Below, piece after piece: positions 50,724 to 58,126 of a stretch of 64,000 bases of DNA (the first letter of the stretch is position 1; each line of letters begins with the position of its first letter). A program made the translations under genes and the position numbers. Under the pieces are notes generated by a model. That model saw only the letters and a program-made list of their open reading frames with translations, was not told the origin of the DNA and did no database searches. Origin of the DNA: Clostridia bacterium (lineage in GTDB: Bacteria > Bacillota > Clostridia > Christensenellales > Aristaeellaceae). Location: contig JAFQHP010000046.1 in the NCBI GenBank assembly GCA_017397895.1, positions 23,930 to 87,929 on the forward strand. The letters are read 5' to 3'.

Positions 50724-50757
50724 AGGGGGGACGGCCCCGCGCCGCCCTCCCTTTTTT
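50724..50757 (+). terminator. Terminator after the LacI gene
   Basis: A GC-rich stem (CGGC 50732-50735 with GCCG 50741-50744, extended by the flanking G-run and CCCT) followed by seven Ts. The stem is imperfect. Confidence 0.6.
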
Positions 50758-50782
50758 TCACCACAAGCTGTCAAATCAACAT

Positions 50783-50811
50783 ACAAAAAGCCCCGCCTTT
50801 TCAAGCGGGGC
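50783..50811 (-). terminator. Intrinsic terminator of the SipW-tagged gene
   Basis: Minus strand GCCCCGC (50805-50811) pairs with GCGGGGC (50790-50796), followed by UUUUUGU. Confidence 0.88.
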
Positions 50812-50843
50812 CCTATTATATTCAGGGAAAGAAATAATTCTTA

Positions 50844-52907
50844 TCAGGGATATACCACGGTCACGCCGTCATAGGTCTTCAGGCCTTTCACGCCAAGCTG
50901 AGCACCGCCAAAGATCTGATCAAAGGGAATCAGATTCATATGGTTGTCAACGCACTGGCTGTGATCGTAATCGGCCGGCAGGCCACCATAAGCATAGCCG
51001 GGTTCAACACGCATACCGCGACCGTTATTGAGACCAGGGGTGGGTTCGCAGTAATGATAATTCATCCAATCACCATAGGTTACCGTCACATTATTGCAGA
51101 TGATGTTATACTTGGTTACGTCCGGATAATTGGTACCATCAATGGTGGTGGTTTCCTCCAGGCGGCCAATGATCATACCGCACATACGATAGTTGTAATA
51201 GTCGTAGGAAGCAGTGCAGTCATTGTAAGCATCAATGCGGCAGGCAATATCTACATTTTCAAAATCATAGGTAGCGCCGGGTTCGCCCTGGCCAACCACA
51301 CCACCGATGGAGGAGTCAAAGGAACCCCACAGACCGGCAAGCACCACATCATCTGCAATGGTGATGTTCTTGAAGGTATAGTTACCAGCACCGGACCAGC
51401 CAATGATGGAACCGCAGCCGTTGTTGTAAGTTGCCGCAACAGAATCTTTAATCGTAATGTTTTCGAAAACACAGGTGCCGGTGGCGCTGCCAGCAATCAG
51501 GGCAACGTCGCCGCCTTCCACAAAGCATTCAGCACCGGCGATGGTCAGATTCTTGACAGTGGCACTCTCAAGTTCACCAAACAGACCGATGGAACCATAT
51601 TTGCCCCATTCATAACCAAGCGCCCAGCCGCTCTGATACAAGCCATCAATGGCATTGCCCTGTCCGTCAAAAGTACCGGCAAATGCACTCTTGTCGCCAA
51701 TAGGATCAAAAGTCTTGGGTTCTTCGCCATCTGCCACATGCTCATCATTAGGATCAGGACAACCGGCACCAAGGCAAATATCGTTGCCCAGCTTCACGGT
51801 CTTGCCTTCAAAGGAATTACCGCCGTCCACAAGTACACCCAGACCGGCCAGCTGTTCAGCGGTGGTCAGCACAAATTCGGTGTCGGTATCGTTATACCAG
51901 CTGGTATCGACGGTGCCGTCCCAGTGATCCGCAGTATTCAGGGCAGCGTCGAAATCGGGACGATCATCACCCATTCTGGTCAGCTTCCACGGAATGGGGT
52001 TGGTTTCGACAGTCAGATCAACATTTTCTTTATCGATAGTCGCAGTGTCGCCAAAGGCTTCGTTCAGAGCTTCTTCAGCACTGGTAAAACCGGTAGTCTG
52101 CACAGCCTGTGAGAACACCAGGATATCGTAGGTGCCGTTCTTGTTGCCGTCAATGGCGATCACATCTTCATTGGTGGCTTCAGGACGCATATACACCTGC
52201 AGCAGGCTGGGATAAGAAACAGCGCCGGGGGCCAGAATACCCGTGGGGTTGGACTTGGGGCCAAGATAAGTGGCCATGATTACATAATACGTGCTGGCAA
52301 CACCGTCAGTATCTTCGATTTCAACATCGGTGGCAACCACTTCCCAAGACCAATGATCTTTATTGGAATTGGTCATGATCACCTTATTGAAATCTTCAGC
52401 CGGCACACTGCCCTGTTCCAGAGCAATCCAGGTGCGCACATAGGCATCGGATTTACCGGTGTTCTTAACAAACACAAACTTATCGATAACGTTCTTCACG
52501 CTGTCATCAAACAGCTGGTTGGAGCCGGAAGCGCCAACCTGGCCCCAGCTCTGCTGATGAGAGCCTTCGCCGGAAGCATTCTGGGAACCATTCCGATCGT
52601 CCCACTTGATAACGCCATCGGCAAATACTGCAGGAAGCAGGGGCTTCTCCTGCTCAAAGGGCTGCACCTTGTCCGGCACATAGCCATACTTGTCCGTTTC
52701 ACCGGTGGACACCCATGCATCATTGGTCAGCTCATGACCTTCATCGGTCACGCGCTCGTATTCCAGCTGTTCGATATGCACGCTGCCCAGGGTCATCACG
52801 TTCACATCTTCGTCCGTATCCTGCAGGTAGGCCATGGTGGAGCCTGCCGCCACCGCCACGCTGAGCACGATGGCCAGGATGAGGAGCAGTTTGCGATGCT
52901 GTTTCAT
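50844..52907 (-). CDS. SipW-type signal-peptide surface protein with repeat-rich C-terminal half
   Basis: A 687-residue exported protein. The N-terminus (LLLILAIVLSVAVAAGSTMAY then LQDTDEDVNVMTLG) is a SipW-type signal peptide as in TasA and camelysin, so a dedicated signal peptidase is expected; none is in the window. Residues about 40-370 look TasA/camelysin-like (FVFVKNTGKSDAYVRTWIALE). The rest has GLUG-like beta-helix repeats (FAGTFDGQGNAIDGLYQS, GLFGELESATVKNLTI). No LPxTG motif or C-terminal membrane segment is present. By eye it is clearly lower in GC than its neighbours. The ribosome site is weak and purine-rich. Confidence 0.82.
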   Translation of the reverse strand: MKQHRKLLLILAIVLSVAVAAGSTMAYLQDTDEDVNVMTLGSVHIEQLEYERVTDEGHELTNDAWVSTGETDKYGYVPDKVQPFEQEKPLLPAVFADGVIKWDDRNGSQNASGEGSHQQSWGQVGASGSNQLFDDSVKNVIDKFVFVKNTGKSDAYVRTWIALEQGSVPAEDFNKVIMTNSNKDHWSWEVVATDVEIEDTDGVASTYYVIMATYLGPKSNPTGILAPGAVSYPSLLQVYMRPEATNEDVIAIDGNKNGTYDILVFSQAVQTTGFTSAEEALNEAFGDTATIDKENVDLTVETNPIPWKLTRMGDDRPDFDAALNTADHWDGTVDTSWYNDTDTEFVLTTAEQLAGLGVLVDGGNSFEGKTVKLGNDICLGAGCPDPNDEHVADGEEPKTFDPIGDKSAFAGTFDGQGNAIDGLYQSGWALGYEWGKYGSIGLFGELESATVKNLTIAGAECFVEGGDVALIAGSATGTCVFENITIKDSVAATYNNGCGSIIGWSGAGNYTFKNITIADDVVLAGLWGSFDSSIGGVVGQGEPGATYDFENVDIACRIDAYNDCTASYDYYNYRMCGMIIGRLEETTTIDGTNYPDVTKYNIICNNVTVTYGDWMNYHYCEPTPGLNNGRGMRVEPGYAYGGLPADYDHSQCVDNHMNLIPFDQIFGGAQLGVKGLKTYDGVTVVYP

Positions 52908-53238
52908 CTTTCTTTTCCCTTTCTCTTTCTTTCTATGCAAGCGGCCTTCCGGCCGTTTACAGCACAATAAATGCAGTACAAAACACAGATGGGTATTTCT
53001 GCATTTCACAATGGCTTTTTTATGTATATTTTTATACACAAAATTCCATTTTTCCATTTACAATCATACCACAAATTGGCAGTTGGGAATAGTTGTCATT
53101 ATTTTTTATGTGTTATATTTCTGTTGCATATTCTTTAATTATTGTTTCAATTGTGTTTATCGCTCTCGCTGCAGTCCAGGGTGCCGTATAAGCGCGCGCT
53201 GCCCGGGCACAATAAGCAGAAAAGGAGGGAATTTCACC
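52908..53238. other. AT-rich divergent intergenic region
   Basis: No gene is seen. The region holds the start-side signals of the SipW-tagged gene (minus) and of a 48-residue gene (plus). Visible elements are a GCGGCC-TTCC-GGCCG hairpin near 52951-52966, a perfect inverted repeat TGTATA-TTTT-TATACA at 53023-53038 that could be an operator, a strongly AT-rich stretch 53040-53160, and a GTGCCG...CGGGCAC stem at about 53190-53217 just before the plus-strand ribosome site. Promoter boxes are not clear on either strand. Confidence 0.5.
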
Positions 53239-53385
53239 ATGGAAAAACAGCAAAAAAAATGGCCCCGCCGGGGCGTGATGAACCTGATGGACCGGGATGC
53301 GGATACCGATGTGCTGGGCAGCTATACCGGTGTCCCCCGTGACCCCGATGACCTCATCCCCGTTCAGGACGCAGACGATTTGTAA
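53239..53385 (+). CDS. Small 48-residue protein with PVQDADDL-type C-terminus
   Basis: A short hydrophilic protein: a basic N-terminus (KQQKKWPRRG), then DVLGSYTGVPRDPDDLIPVQ and DADDL at the end. The GSYTG plus PVQDADDL pattern is one I associate with a widespread, uncharacterised small-protein family of Clostridia. AAGGAGGG lies 9 bases before the ATG, a strong ribosome site. No membrane segment or Cys is present. It is followed 10 bases later by a mosaic repeat element. Function unknown. Confidence 0.7.
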   Translation: MEKQQKKWPRRGVMNLMDRDADTDVLGSYTGVPRDPDDLIPVQDADDL

Positions 53386-53395
53386 GGGCGGTATG

Positions 53396-53941
53396 AGACG
53401 AAGCAGGGGGCTCCTCGCCCCCTGTACCCCCGCGGCAGGGCCATCAGCCCTGGACCCAATCCGCGAAGTGGTTGTGTGTGTATAAACCAGCTGTTTCCGC
53501 GTGGCGGCGGTGCCGCAGCCAATTCGCAATATTACAATCGTTTCTTGCAATCAGGTTTCTGCGTGGCGGCGGGGCCGCGCCCAATTCGCAATATTACAAT
53601 CGTTTCTTGCAATCAGGTTTCTGCGTGGCGGCGGTGCCGCGCCCAATTCGCAATATTACAATCGTTTCTTGCAATCAGGTTTCTGTGTGGCGGCGGGGCC
53701 GCGCCCAATTCGCAATATTACAATCGTTTATTGCAATCGGGTTTGTGCGTGTTGCAGGCAATCCCTCCGTCAGTCTGCGGCTGCCACCTCCCTTTCACAA
53801 GGGAGGCTTTTTCGTATTCCCCAAGCTGCAGCGGGATATTGTTTGTTCTGTAAGCCAACTACTTCCGCAACTGGGTCCAGGGTACCACCCTGGCCGCAGC
53901 TGGGTCCAGGGCACGGCCCTGGTGCAGGGGCGATGCCCCGC
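53396..53941. repeat. Mosaic inverted-repeat intergenic element, copy 3
   Basis: Same family as 5432 and 20179. It starts at AGACGAAGC and holds hairpin a (AGGGGGCTCCTCGCCCCCT), hairpin b (CAGGGC-CATCA-GCCCTG), the left repeat CCCAATCCGCGAAGTGGTTG (about 53455-53474), then, in place of the terminator-like module of the other copies, four 62-bp tandem units (53501-53748), the CCTCCGTCAG...AAGGGAGG block (about 53759-53808), the right repeat CCAACTACTTCCGC (53854-53867), hairpin b' twice (CCAGGGTACCACCCTGG at 53877-53893 and CCAGGGCACGGCCCTGG next to it) and GGGGCGATGCCCC. It lies between convergent genes. Confidence 0.85.
53501..53748. repeat. Four 62-bp tandem repeats
   Basis: Units begin at 53501, 53563, 53625 and 53687, each opening GTGGCGGCGG and containing AATTCGCAATATTACAATCG and TTGCAATC. 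They differ at only a few positions (the last is the most diverged), so the expansion is recent. A single related unit occurs in each of the other two element copies. 62 is not a multiple of three and all three forward frames stay open by chance, so it is not coding. Confidence 0.92.
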
Positions 53942-53950
53942 AGGTCTCCC

Positions 53951-54904
53951 CTATTCCCGGCAGATGAACACCGTCAGCACCCCATCCTGGGGCACGGCCA
54001 TGATTTTAATGGCATAGGGCAGGGTATTTTTGAAGGTGAAATCGGAATAGCTGCCCACCGCCGCATCGAAAAACTGGGGCGCGTACTGGATGCCGGTATA
54101 GCGGTGCATGGCCCATTCATCCACCTGCAGGGGCAGCTGCAAAACGGCGTTGTACAGTGTGGTGGTCAATTGGCACACGCCGCCGCCATAGCCAAAGCCC
54201 TTGTTGGAAATATTGGGGGCGTAGAGATAGCCGTTGCGCTGGGAGTAGGGGGCGCACAGGTCATTGAAGGAGAAATAGCCGTCCACCTTCACCACTGTTT
54301 CGTGGATACGTTCACAGCCCGTGACAATATTGTGCGCCCGCTCCATAGCCCGGCCTTTGCCCTGCTGATCGCCATAGAAGGTGGTGAACCCGCCGATGAT
54401 GTCCCCCGGCTGGGCACTTTCCCAGGAGACGAAGGGATAAAAGGTCACTTCCGCAAGGGACAGATGGGTTTCGCCACGCCAGACGGGCACAGTGTAGCCA
54501 TCCTGATACCGGGACACGCAAAAGAGCGCAGAAGACGGCACTTCCATGCCCTCAAACTTATCCCCGGCAAGAAAGGTGGGCTGGATAAAGCTGACAAAGC
54601 CGTCCACTTTTGTGTAATCCGGTACGGTGTAGTGAAACGGATTCTGTGACACAAAATGGTACAGGTACTTGGTTTTGCAATAGCCCGTATGCTCCTCATA
54701 CTGTACCCGGCTCCACTCTTTCCCCACTTCCACCACCTGCACCGTAGAATAATCCGGCAGCACAGAAAGGCTTCTGCCGCCCGGGGTTTCCACAAGATAA
54801 GTATCCCGGCTGGTAATGGCTTCATACTGCACACTTTCTTCCGCCATGGCGGATGCAGCCCCCAGCAACATCAGACAGCACCAGATCAGCAGCCATTTTT
54901 TCAT
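53951..54904 (-). CDS. Exported VanW-family protein with SH3-like domain
   Basis: A 317-residue exported protein: signal peptide (KKWLLIWCCLMLLGAASAMA), an SH3-like region (about 30-85, with VETPGGRSLSVLPDYSTVQVVEVG) and a VanW domain (about 160-300) with FSFNDLCAPYSQRNGY and the strongly conserved GGGVCQLTTTLYNAVL. VanW proteins accompany some vancomycin-resistance loci, but the domain is common in Clostridia and its biochemical role is unclear. No van genes are present. The start overlaps the recX stop (ATGA). Confidence 0.88.
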   Translation of the reverse strand: MKKWLLIWCCLMLLGAASAMAEESVQYEAITSRDTYLVETPGGRSLSVLPDYSTVQVVEVGKEWSRVQYEEHTGYCKTKYLYHFVSQNPFHYTVPDYTKVDGFVSFIQPTFLAGDKFEGMEVPSSALFCVSRYQDGYTVPVWRGETHLSLAEVTFYPFVSWESAQPGDIIGGFTTFYGDQQGKGRAMERAHNIVTGCERIHETVVKVDGYFSFNDLCAPYSQRNGYLYAPNISNKGFGYGGGVCQLTTTLYNAVLQLPLQVDEWAMHRYTGIQYAPQFFDAAVGSYSDFTFKNTLPYAIKIMAVPQDGVLTVFICRE

Positions 54905-55515
54905 TCGTATCCGTCCTCCTCCGTCTGCATCACCTGCAGGGCGGCAGCCTTGGCCAGCTGCCAGTCATATCCCCGGCGCACCAGGGCCTGGATGAGCTTT
55001 TGCCTGTCCCCCTTCACCCGGCGGGCAATCTTTTCCCCATGCTTCACACAGGCGGAAAATTCGTCCTCCCTTTCCAGGGTGTCCAGCGCCTGCTGGGACG
55101 TTTTTCCGTCAACGCCCTTTTGCTGCAATTCCATGGCAATGCGCCGCCTGCCATACTTCTTGGCCCGGTGCGCCACCCAGTTTTCCGCAAACCGCGCATC
55201 GGAATAAAGGTGATGCCCGGCCATGGTTTCCATCACTTTCGCAATGGTGGCTTCATGATAATGCACCCGGCGCAGCCGCTGCACAATTTCCTTTTCACTG
55301 CGTTCCCGAAGGGCCAGGTAATCCACCGCCGCCTTCAGCGCATGGGGATAGCCCTTTTCCCGGATGAACAGCCGGTATGCGTCGGCGTCCACCGCCTGCC
55401 CGCAGCGCAGCCGCCGCTCCAGAAACAGGGCGGAGGGCACTTTCAATACATCCCCGCCTGCCAGTTTCACCGTGGCCACGCCCCCGGCCCGCTTTACTTC
55501 TGTTACTGTATCCAT
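54901..55515 (-). CDS. recX: Regulatory protein RecX
   Basis: A 204-residue all-helical protein of the RecX family, which binds RecA filaments and limits recombination. Family features are repeated three-helix modules: ALKAAVDYLALRERSEKEIVQRL, YSDARFAENWVAHRAKKYGRRRI, and KRKG-like MELQQKGV with ALVRRGYDWQLAKAA at the end. An N-terminal beta-rich lead (VTEVKRAGGVATVKLAGGD) is common in Firmicutes forms. recA is not in the window. It is coupled to the VanW gene downstream and follows the serine hydrolase by 1 base. Confidence 0.93.
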   Translation of the reverse strand: MDTVTEVKRAGGVATVKLAGGDVLKVPSALFLERRLRCGQAVDADAYRLFIREKGYPHALKAAVDYLALRERSEKEIVQRLRRVHYHEATIAKVMETMAGHHLYSDARFAENWVAHRAKKYGRRRIAMELQQKGVDGKTSQQALDTLEREDEFSACVKHGEKIARRVKGDRQKLIQALVRRGYDWQLAKAAALQVMQTEEDGYE

Positions 55516-55516
55516 T

Positions 55517-56647
55517 TCATTCTTCCTCTGCCAGGTACAGCCGGATCATATCGGCATTCACGTCGGAAAGCACGCCCCGGCGGGCTTCGCTGACGCCGGA
55601 GGTGAGCAGCACCACGCCCCGCTTTTTCTCAATATCGAAAAACAGGCCGTGGCAGGCGCCGTACGCCATGCCCTGATGCCCGTACAGGGGCCGGGAACAG
55701 ATGCTGTCATCCTGCAAAATAAAGGTGCCCACCCCCTGGCTCAGGTTATGGGCCCGTTCTCCGAAGGGGCAGATGATGCGCCGCATTTCCTGCAGGCTTT
55801 TTTCTGTCAGAAAGCCGGGCATCATCAGCGCCATGCCAAGCTTCGCCAGTTCCCCGGTGGAAATGCACAGGTTTCCGTGGGCCAGGTTATAGTGCTGATG
55901 GGCGTCCACCCTTTCTTCCGGCAGGGGCCGCGCCATCCGGGCCCTGGCATTGAAATTGGGAGCCTTTTGCGGGGGCAGGATACGGGTGGCATCCGCCAGC
56001 TCTCCCTGCACCTTCTGGGGATAAAAGGTAGCCTGCACCGATAGGGGCCGGAACACTTCCCTTTGCATCAGCGCTTCAAAATCCACCCCGGCGGCGGCTT
56101 CCATCACCGCTCCTGCAATGCCCGCACCAAAGTTGGAATATTCCCAGGCTTCCCCGGGCAGATGAGCACAGAAGCTGTCTCCCTGCAAAAGCTGGGACAG
56201 GGGCACATTCTTTGCAATCCCGGTATTGTACTGTTCGCCGTCGTGAATTCCGGCGGTGTGGCTCATCAGCATCCGGAGGGTAATGGGAGTATCCGGCGCC
56301 TTCGGATGCCGCAGGGAAATGGGCAGATAATCGTTCACCTCCCGGTCCATGGAAAGAACGCCCTTTTCCTGCAGCCGCATGGCCCCCATGGCGCTGATCA
56401 GCTTGGAAACGGAGGCAATGCGGTACACCGTATGTTCCCCGGCGGGCACCCCTTTCCTTGCTTCCCCAAAGGCACCCCATCCGGTGATGCCCTTTTCGTC
56501 AAAGGTGCAGAAAGAAGCGCCAAGGCACCGGTATTTGCGCAGGATTTTCTCCGCCTGACCGGCCTTTGCAATATTGCCGCCGTTCATTCTGCCATGCTTT
56601 GGCAAAAACGCCAGCACCTTCCTGTAAATGGGCCAAATATTGCCCAT
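55517..56647 (-). CDS. Serine hydrolase, class C beta-lactamase/PBP-like
   Basis: A 376-residue protein of the beta-lactamase/transpeptidase-like superfamily. The nucleophile motif SVSK is at 79-82, the YxN motif is in WEYSNFG, and GHQGMAYG near the C-terminus stands for the HxG/KTG element. No signal peptide is visible, so it is probably cytoplasmic and an esterase or peptidase rather than a penicillin-resistance enzyme. ATG 56647 has AAGGAG 11 bases upstream; an ATG at 56587 is possible. It is the first gene of the recX-VanW transcript. Confidence 0.87.
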   Translation of the reverse strand: MGNIWPIYRKVLAFLPKHGRMNGGNIAKAGQAEKILRKYRCLGASFCTFDEKGITGWGAFGEARKGVPAGEHTVYRIASVSKLISAMGAMRLQEKGVLSMDREVNDYLPISLRHPKAPDTPITLRMLMSHTAGIHDGEQYNTGIAKNVPLSQLLQGDSFCAHLPGEAWEYSNFGAGIAGAVMEAAAGVDFEALMQREVFRPLSVQATFYPQKVQGELADATRILPPQKAPNFNARARMARPLPEERVDAHQHYNLAHGNLCISTGELAKLGMALMMPGFLTEKSLQEMRRIICPFGERAHNLSQGVGTFILQDDSICSRPLYGHQGMAYGACHGLFFDIEKKRGVVLLTSGVSEARRGVLSDVNADMIRLYLAEEE

Positions 56648-56733
56648 AGCCTTTCACACTCCTTATATTTTTCCATACCGGAGGGCATACTGAAAAGGGA
56701 AACCCTATCTATTTCAGCAAGGAGGAATTCTTT

Positions 56734-56946
56734 ATGTCCTGCCAGAAAAACTGCAGCCTCACATCCAAGGACCTGACCATCCTGGAGGACCAGCTCACCC
56801 ACCTGGCCAACGTCAGCCGGGTGGCCGCATCCTATGCCAATGCCTTCCAGGACCCTGCCATGAAGCAATCCGCCATGGCCATTGCCAAGCACCACTGCGA
56901 CCAGTTCGGCGCCCTGATGGGTGTATTGAACGGCTGCAATAACTGA
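56734..56946 (+). CDS. Small coat-F-like protein, 70 residues
   Basis: A helical 70-residue protein with three cysteines at the ends and inside (MSCQKNCS..., HHCDQF, NGCNN). ILEDQLTHLANVSRVAASYAN and QSAMAIAKHHCDQFG look like the paired helices of spore coat F-type proteins. AAGGAGG precedes the ATG and the second coat gene follows 14 bases later, so the two form an operon. CATA-type elements upstream (CATACTGAAAA near 56688) might be a late sporulation sigma site, weakly supported. Confidence 0.6.
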   Translation: MSCQKNCSLTSKDLTILEDQLTHLANVSRVAASYANAFQDPAMKQSAMAIAKHHCDQFGALMGVLNGCNN

Positions 56947-56960
56947 AAGGAGAAAGCCGT

Positions 56961-57284
56961 ATGATGCAAAACAATATGCAATCCATGAACCAGAACCAGG
57001 CCGCCTGCCCCCCTGCCCAGGCCCTTTCCGACCAGGAGCGGGCACTGGATTTGCTCTGCCATGAAAAGGCCACGCTTTCCACCCTCACCACCATGGTGGC
57101 AGAGGCTGCCAACCCCGCCCTGCGCCAGGTGCTCAACGACGCCTATCTGCAAGTGGGCCAGGATCAGTACGCCCTCTTCCAGCAAATGCAGCAAAAGGGC
57201 TGGTATGAGGTAAAGCCGGCGCAAGATCAGGACATTCAGGCTGCCTGCCAGAAATTCCAGCAGATGAAGTGCCAGCTGTCTTAA
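56961..57284 (+). CDS. CotF-family spore coat protein
   Basis: A 107-residue protein of the Coat_F family, which contributes to endospore coats and is also seen in sporulation-linked ferritin-like proteins. A Gln/Asn-rich N-terminus (MMQNNMQSMNQNQAACPP) precedes two long helices: ALDLLCHEKATLSTLTTMVAEA and LRQVLNDAYLQVGQDQYALF, ending with KGWYEVKPA. It is the main hint that the organism forms spores. AAAGGAG precedes the ATG. Confidence 0.85.
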   Translation: MMQNNMQSMNQNQAACPPAQALSDQERALDLLCHEKATLSTLTTMVAEAANPALRQVLNDAYLQVGQDQYALFQQMQQKGWYEVKPAQDQDIQAACQKFQQMKCQLS

Positions 57285-57290
57285 ATCCGT

Positions 57291-58049
57291 TTATCGGGGG
57301 CTTTCCGGTTGGGAAGCCCTTTTTTTGTTGCGGAAAATGAGGCACACAATGCCGGCAATCACAAGCACAATGCTCAGCCACTGGCTGACCCTGAGGGGCC
57401 CCAGCATCAGACTGTCGGTGCGCATCCCTTCGATAATGCTGCGGCCAAAGCCGTACCACACCAGATAGCAGAAGAAGATATTGCCATCCCTCCTTACCTT
57501 TTTGCGGTTCAGCCACAGAATCCAGAAACCGATGAAATTCCACAGGGATTCATAGAAGAACGTGGCCATGTGCCACACCCCATCAATATTCACCGCCAGG
57601 GGGAAGAACCAAAGGGCGGGGTTTTCAATGGCATAGCCATAGGCCTCGCCGTTGATGAAATTACCCCACCTGCCAATGCACTGGCCCAGCAGCAGCACCG
57701 GCGCCGCCATATCCGCCAGTTTCCAGAAGGGCAGCTTCCTGCGCTTTGCCATCAAAAGGCCTCCCAGCACACCGCCGATGATACCGCCGTATATGGCCAT
57801 GCCCCCTTCCCATACATAGAAGACAGAAAGCAGGTTGTCCTTATACATATCCCACTGGAAGGCCACATAATACAACCGTGCCCCCAGGATGGCCAGGGGG
57901 ATAATCCACAGTGCCAGGTCAAAGGCAGTATCCTGGGGCAGGCCCTTTTCCTTTTCCTGCTTGTGGCACAGAATAACCCCCAGCAATATGCCAACGGCAA
58001 TCAATAGCCCATAGATGGGAATAAAGCCAAACAACAGCCTTTCCTGCAT
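57291..58049 (-). CDS. lgt: Prolipoprotein diacylglyceryl transferase
   Basis: A 252-residue seven-helix membrane enzyme that attaches diacylglycerol to the lipobox Cys of prolipoproteins. The invariant signature GRWGNFINGEAYG is intact, preceded by YGGIIGGVLGG and followed by WHMATFFYESLWNF and the C-terminal GFGRSIIEGMRTDSL. It would process the sugar-binding lipoprotein encoded at 15123. Its 3' end abuts the coat gene on the other strand. Confidence 0.96.
   Translation of the reverse strand: MQERLLFGFIPIYGLLIAVGILLGVILCHKQEKEKGLPQDTAFDLALWIIPLAILGARLYYVAFQWDMYKDNLLSVFYVWEGGMAIYGGIIGGVLGGLLMAKRRKLPFWKLADMAAPVLLLGQCIGRWGNFINGEAYGYAIENPALWFFPLAVNIDGVWHMATFFYESLWNFIGFWILWLNRKKVRRDGNIFFCYLVWYGFGRSIIEGMRTDSLMLGPLRVSQWLSIVLVIAGIVCLIFRNKKRASQPESPR
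57297..57327 (+). terminator. Terminator after the coat genes
   Basis: GGGCTTTCC (57298-57306) pairs with GGGAAGCCC (57311-57319), followed by a T-run. It overlaps the 3' end of the convergent lgt gene, whose stop is at 57291. Confidence 0.8.
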
Positions 58050-58063
58050 TTTTCTTCCTCCTT

Positions 58064-58100
58064 ACAAAACACAGCAGGATGAAAATGATCATCCTGCTGT
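58064..58100 (-). terminator. Intrinsic terminator after the aldo/keto reductase
   Basis: A perfect 12-bp stem, ACAGCAGGATGA (58071-58082) with TCATCCTGCTGT (58089-58100), with a GUUUUGU tail on the minus strand. Confidence 0.8.
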
Positions 58101-58126
58101 ATCGTTTCCAATCCTATGGGAATATA

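Noticed and set aside
53501..53748. CRISPR array
   Set aside because: Units follow each other directly without unique spacers, are too long, and no cas genes are present.
53472..54649. Overlapping plus-strand frames with repeated Ala/Arg-rich peptides across the 62-bp tandem units
   Set aside because: 62 bp is not a multiple of three, so the repeats are read in all three frames in turn; no ribosome site is present. The repetition is a DNA property.
54901..54904. Vancomycin-resistance locus because of the VanW-family gene
   Set aside because: No vanA/B-type ligase, vanH, vanX or van two-component system is near; VanW domains are common in susceptible Clostridia.
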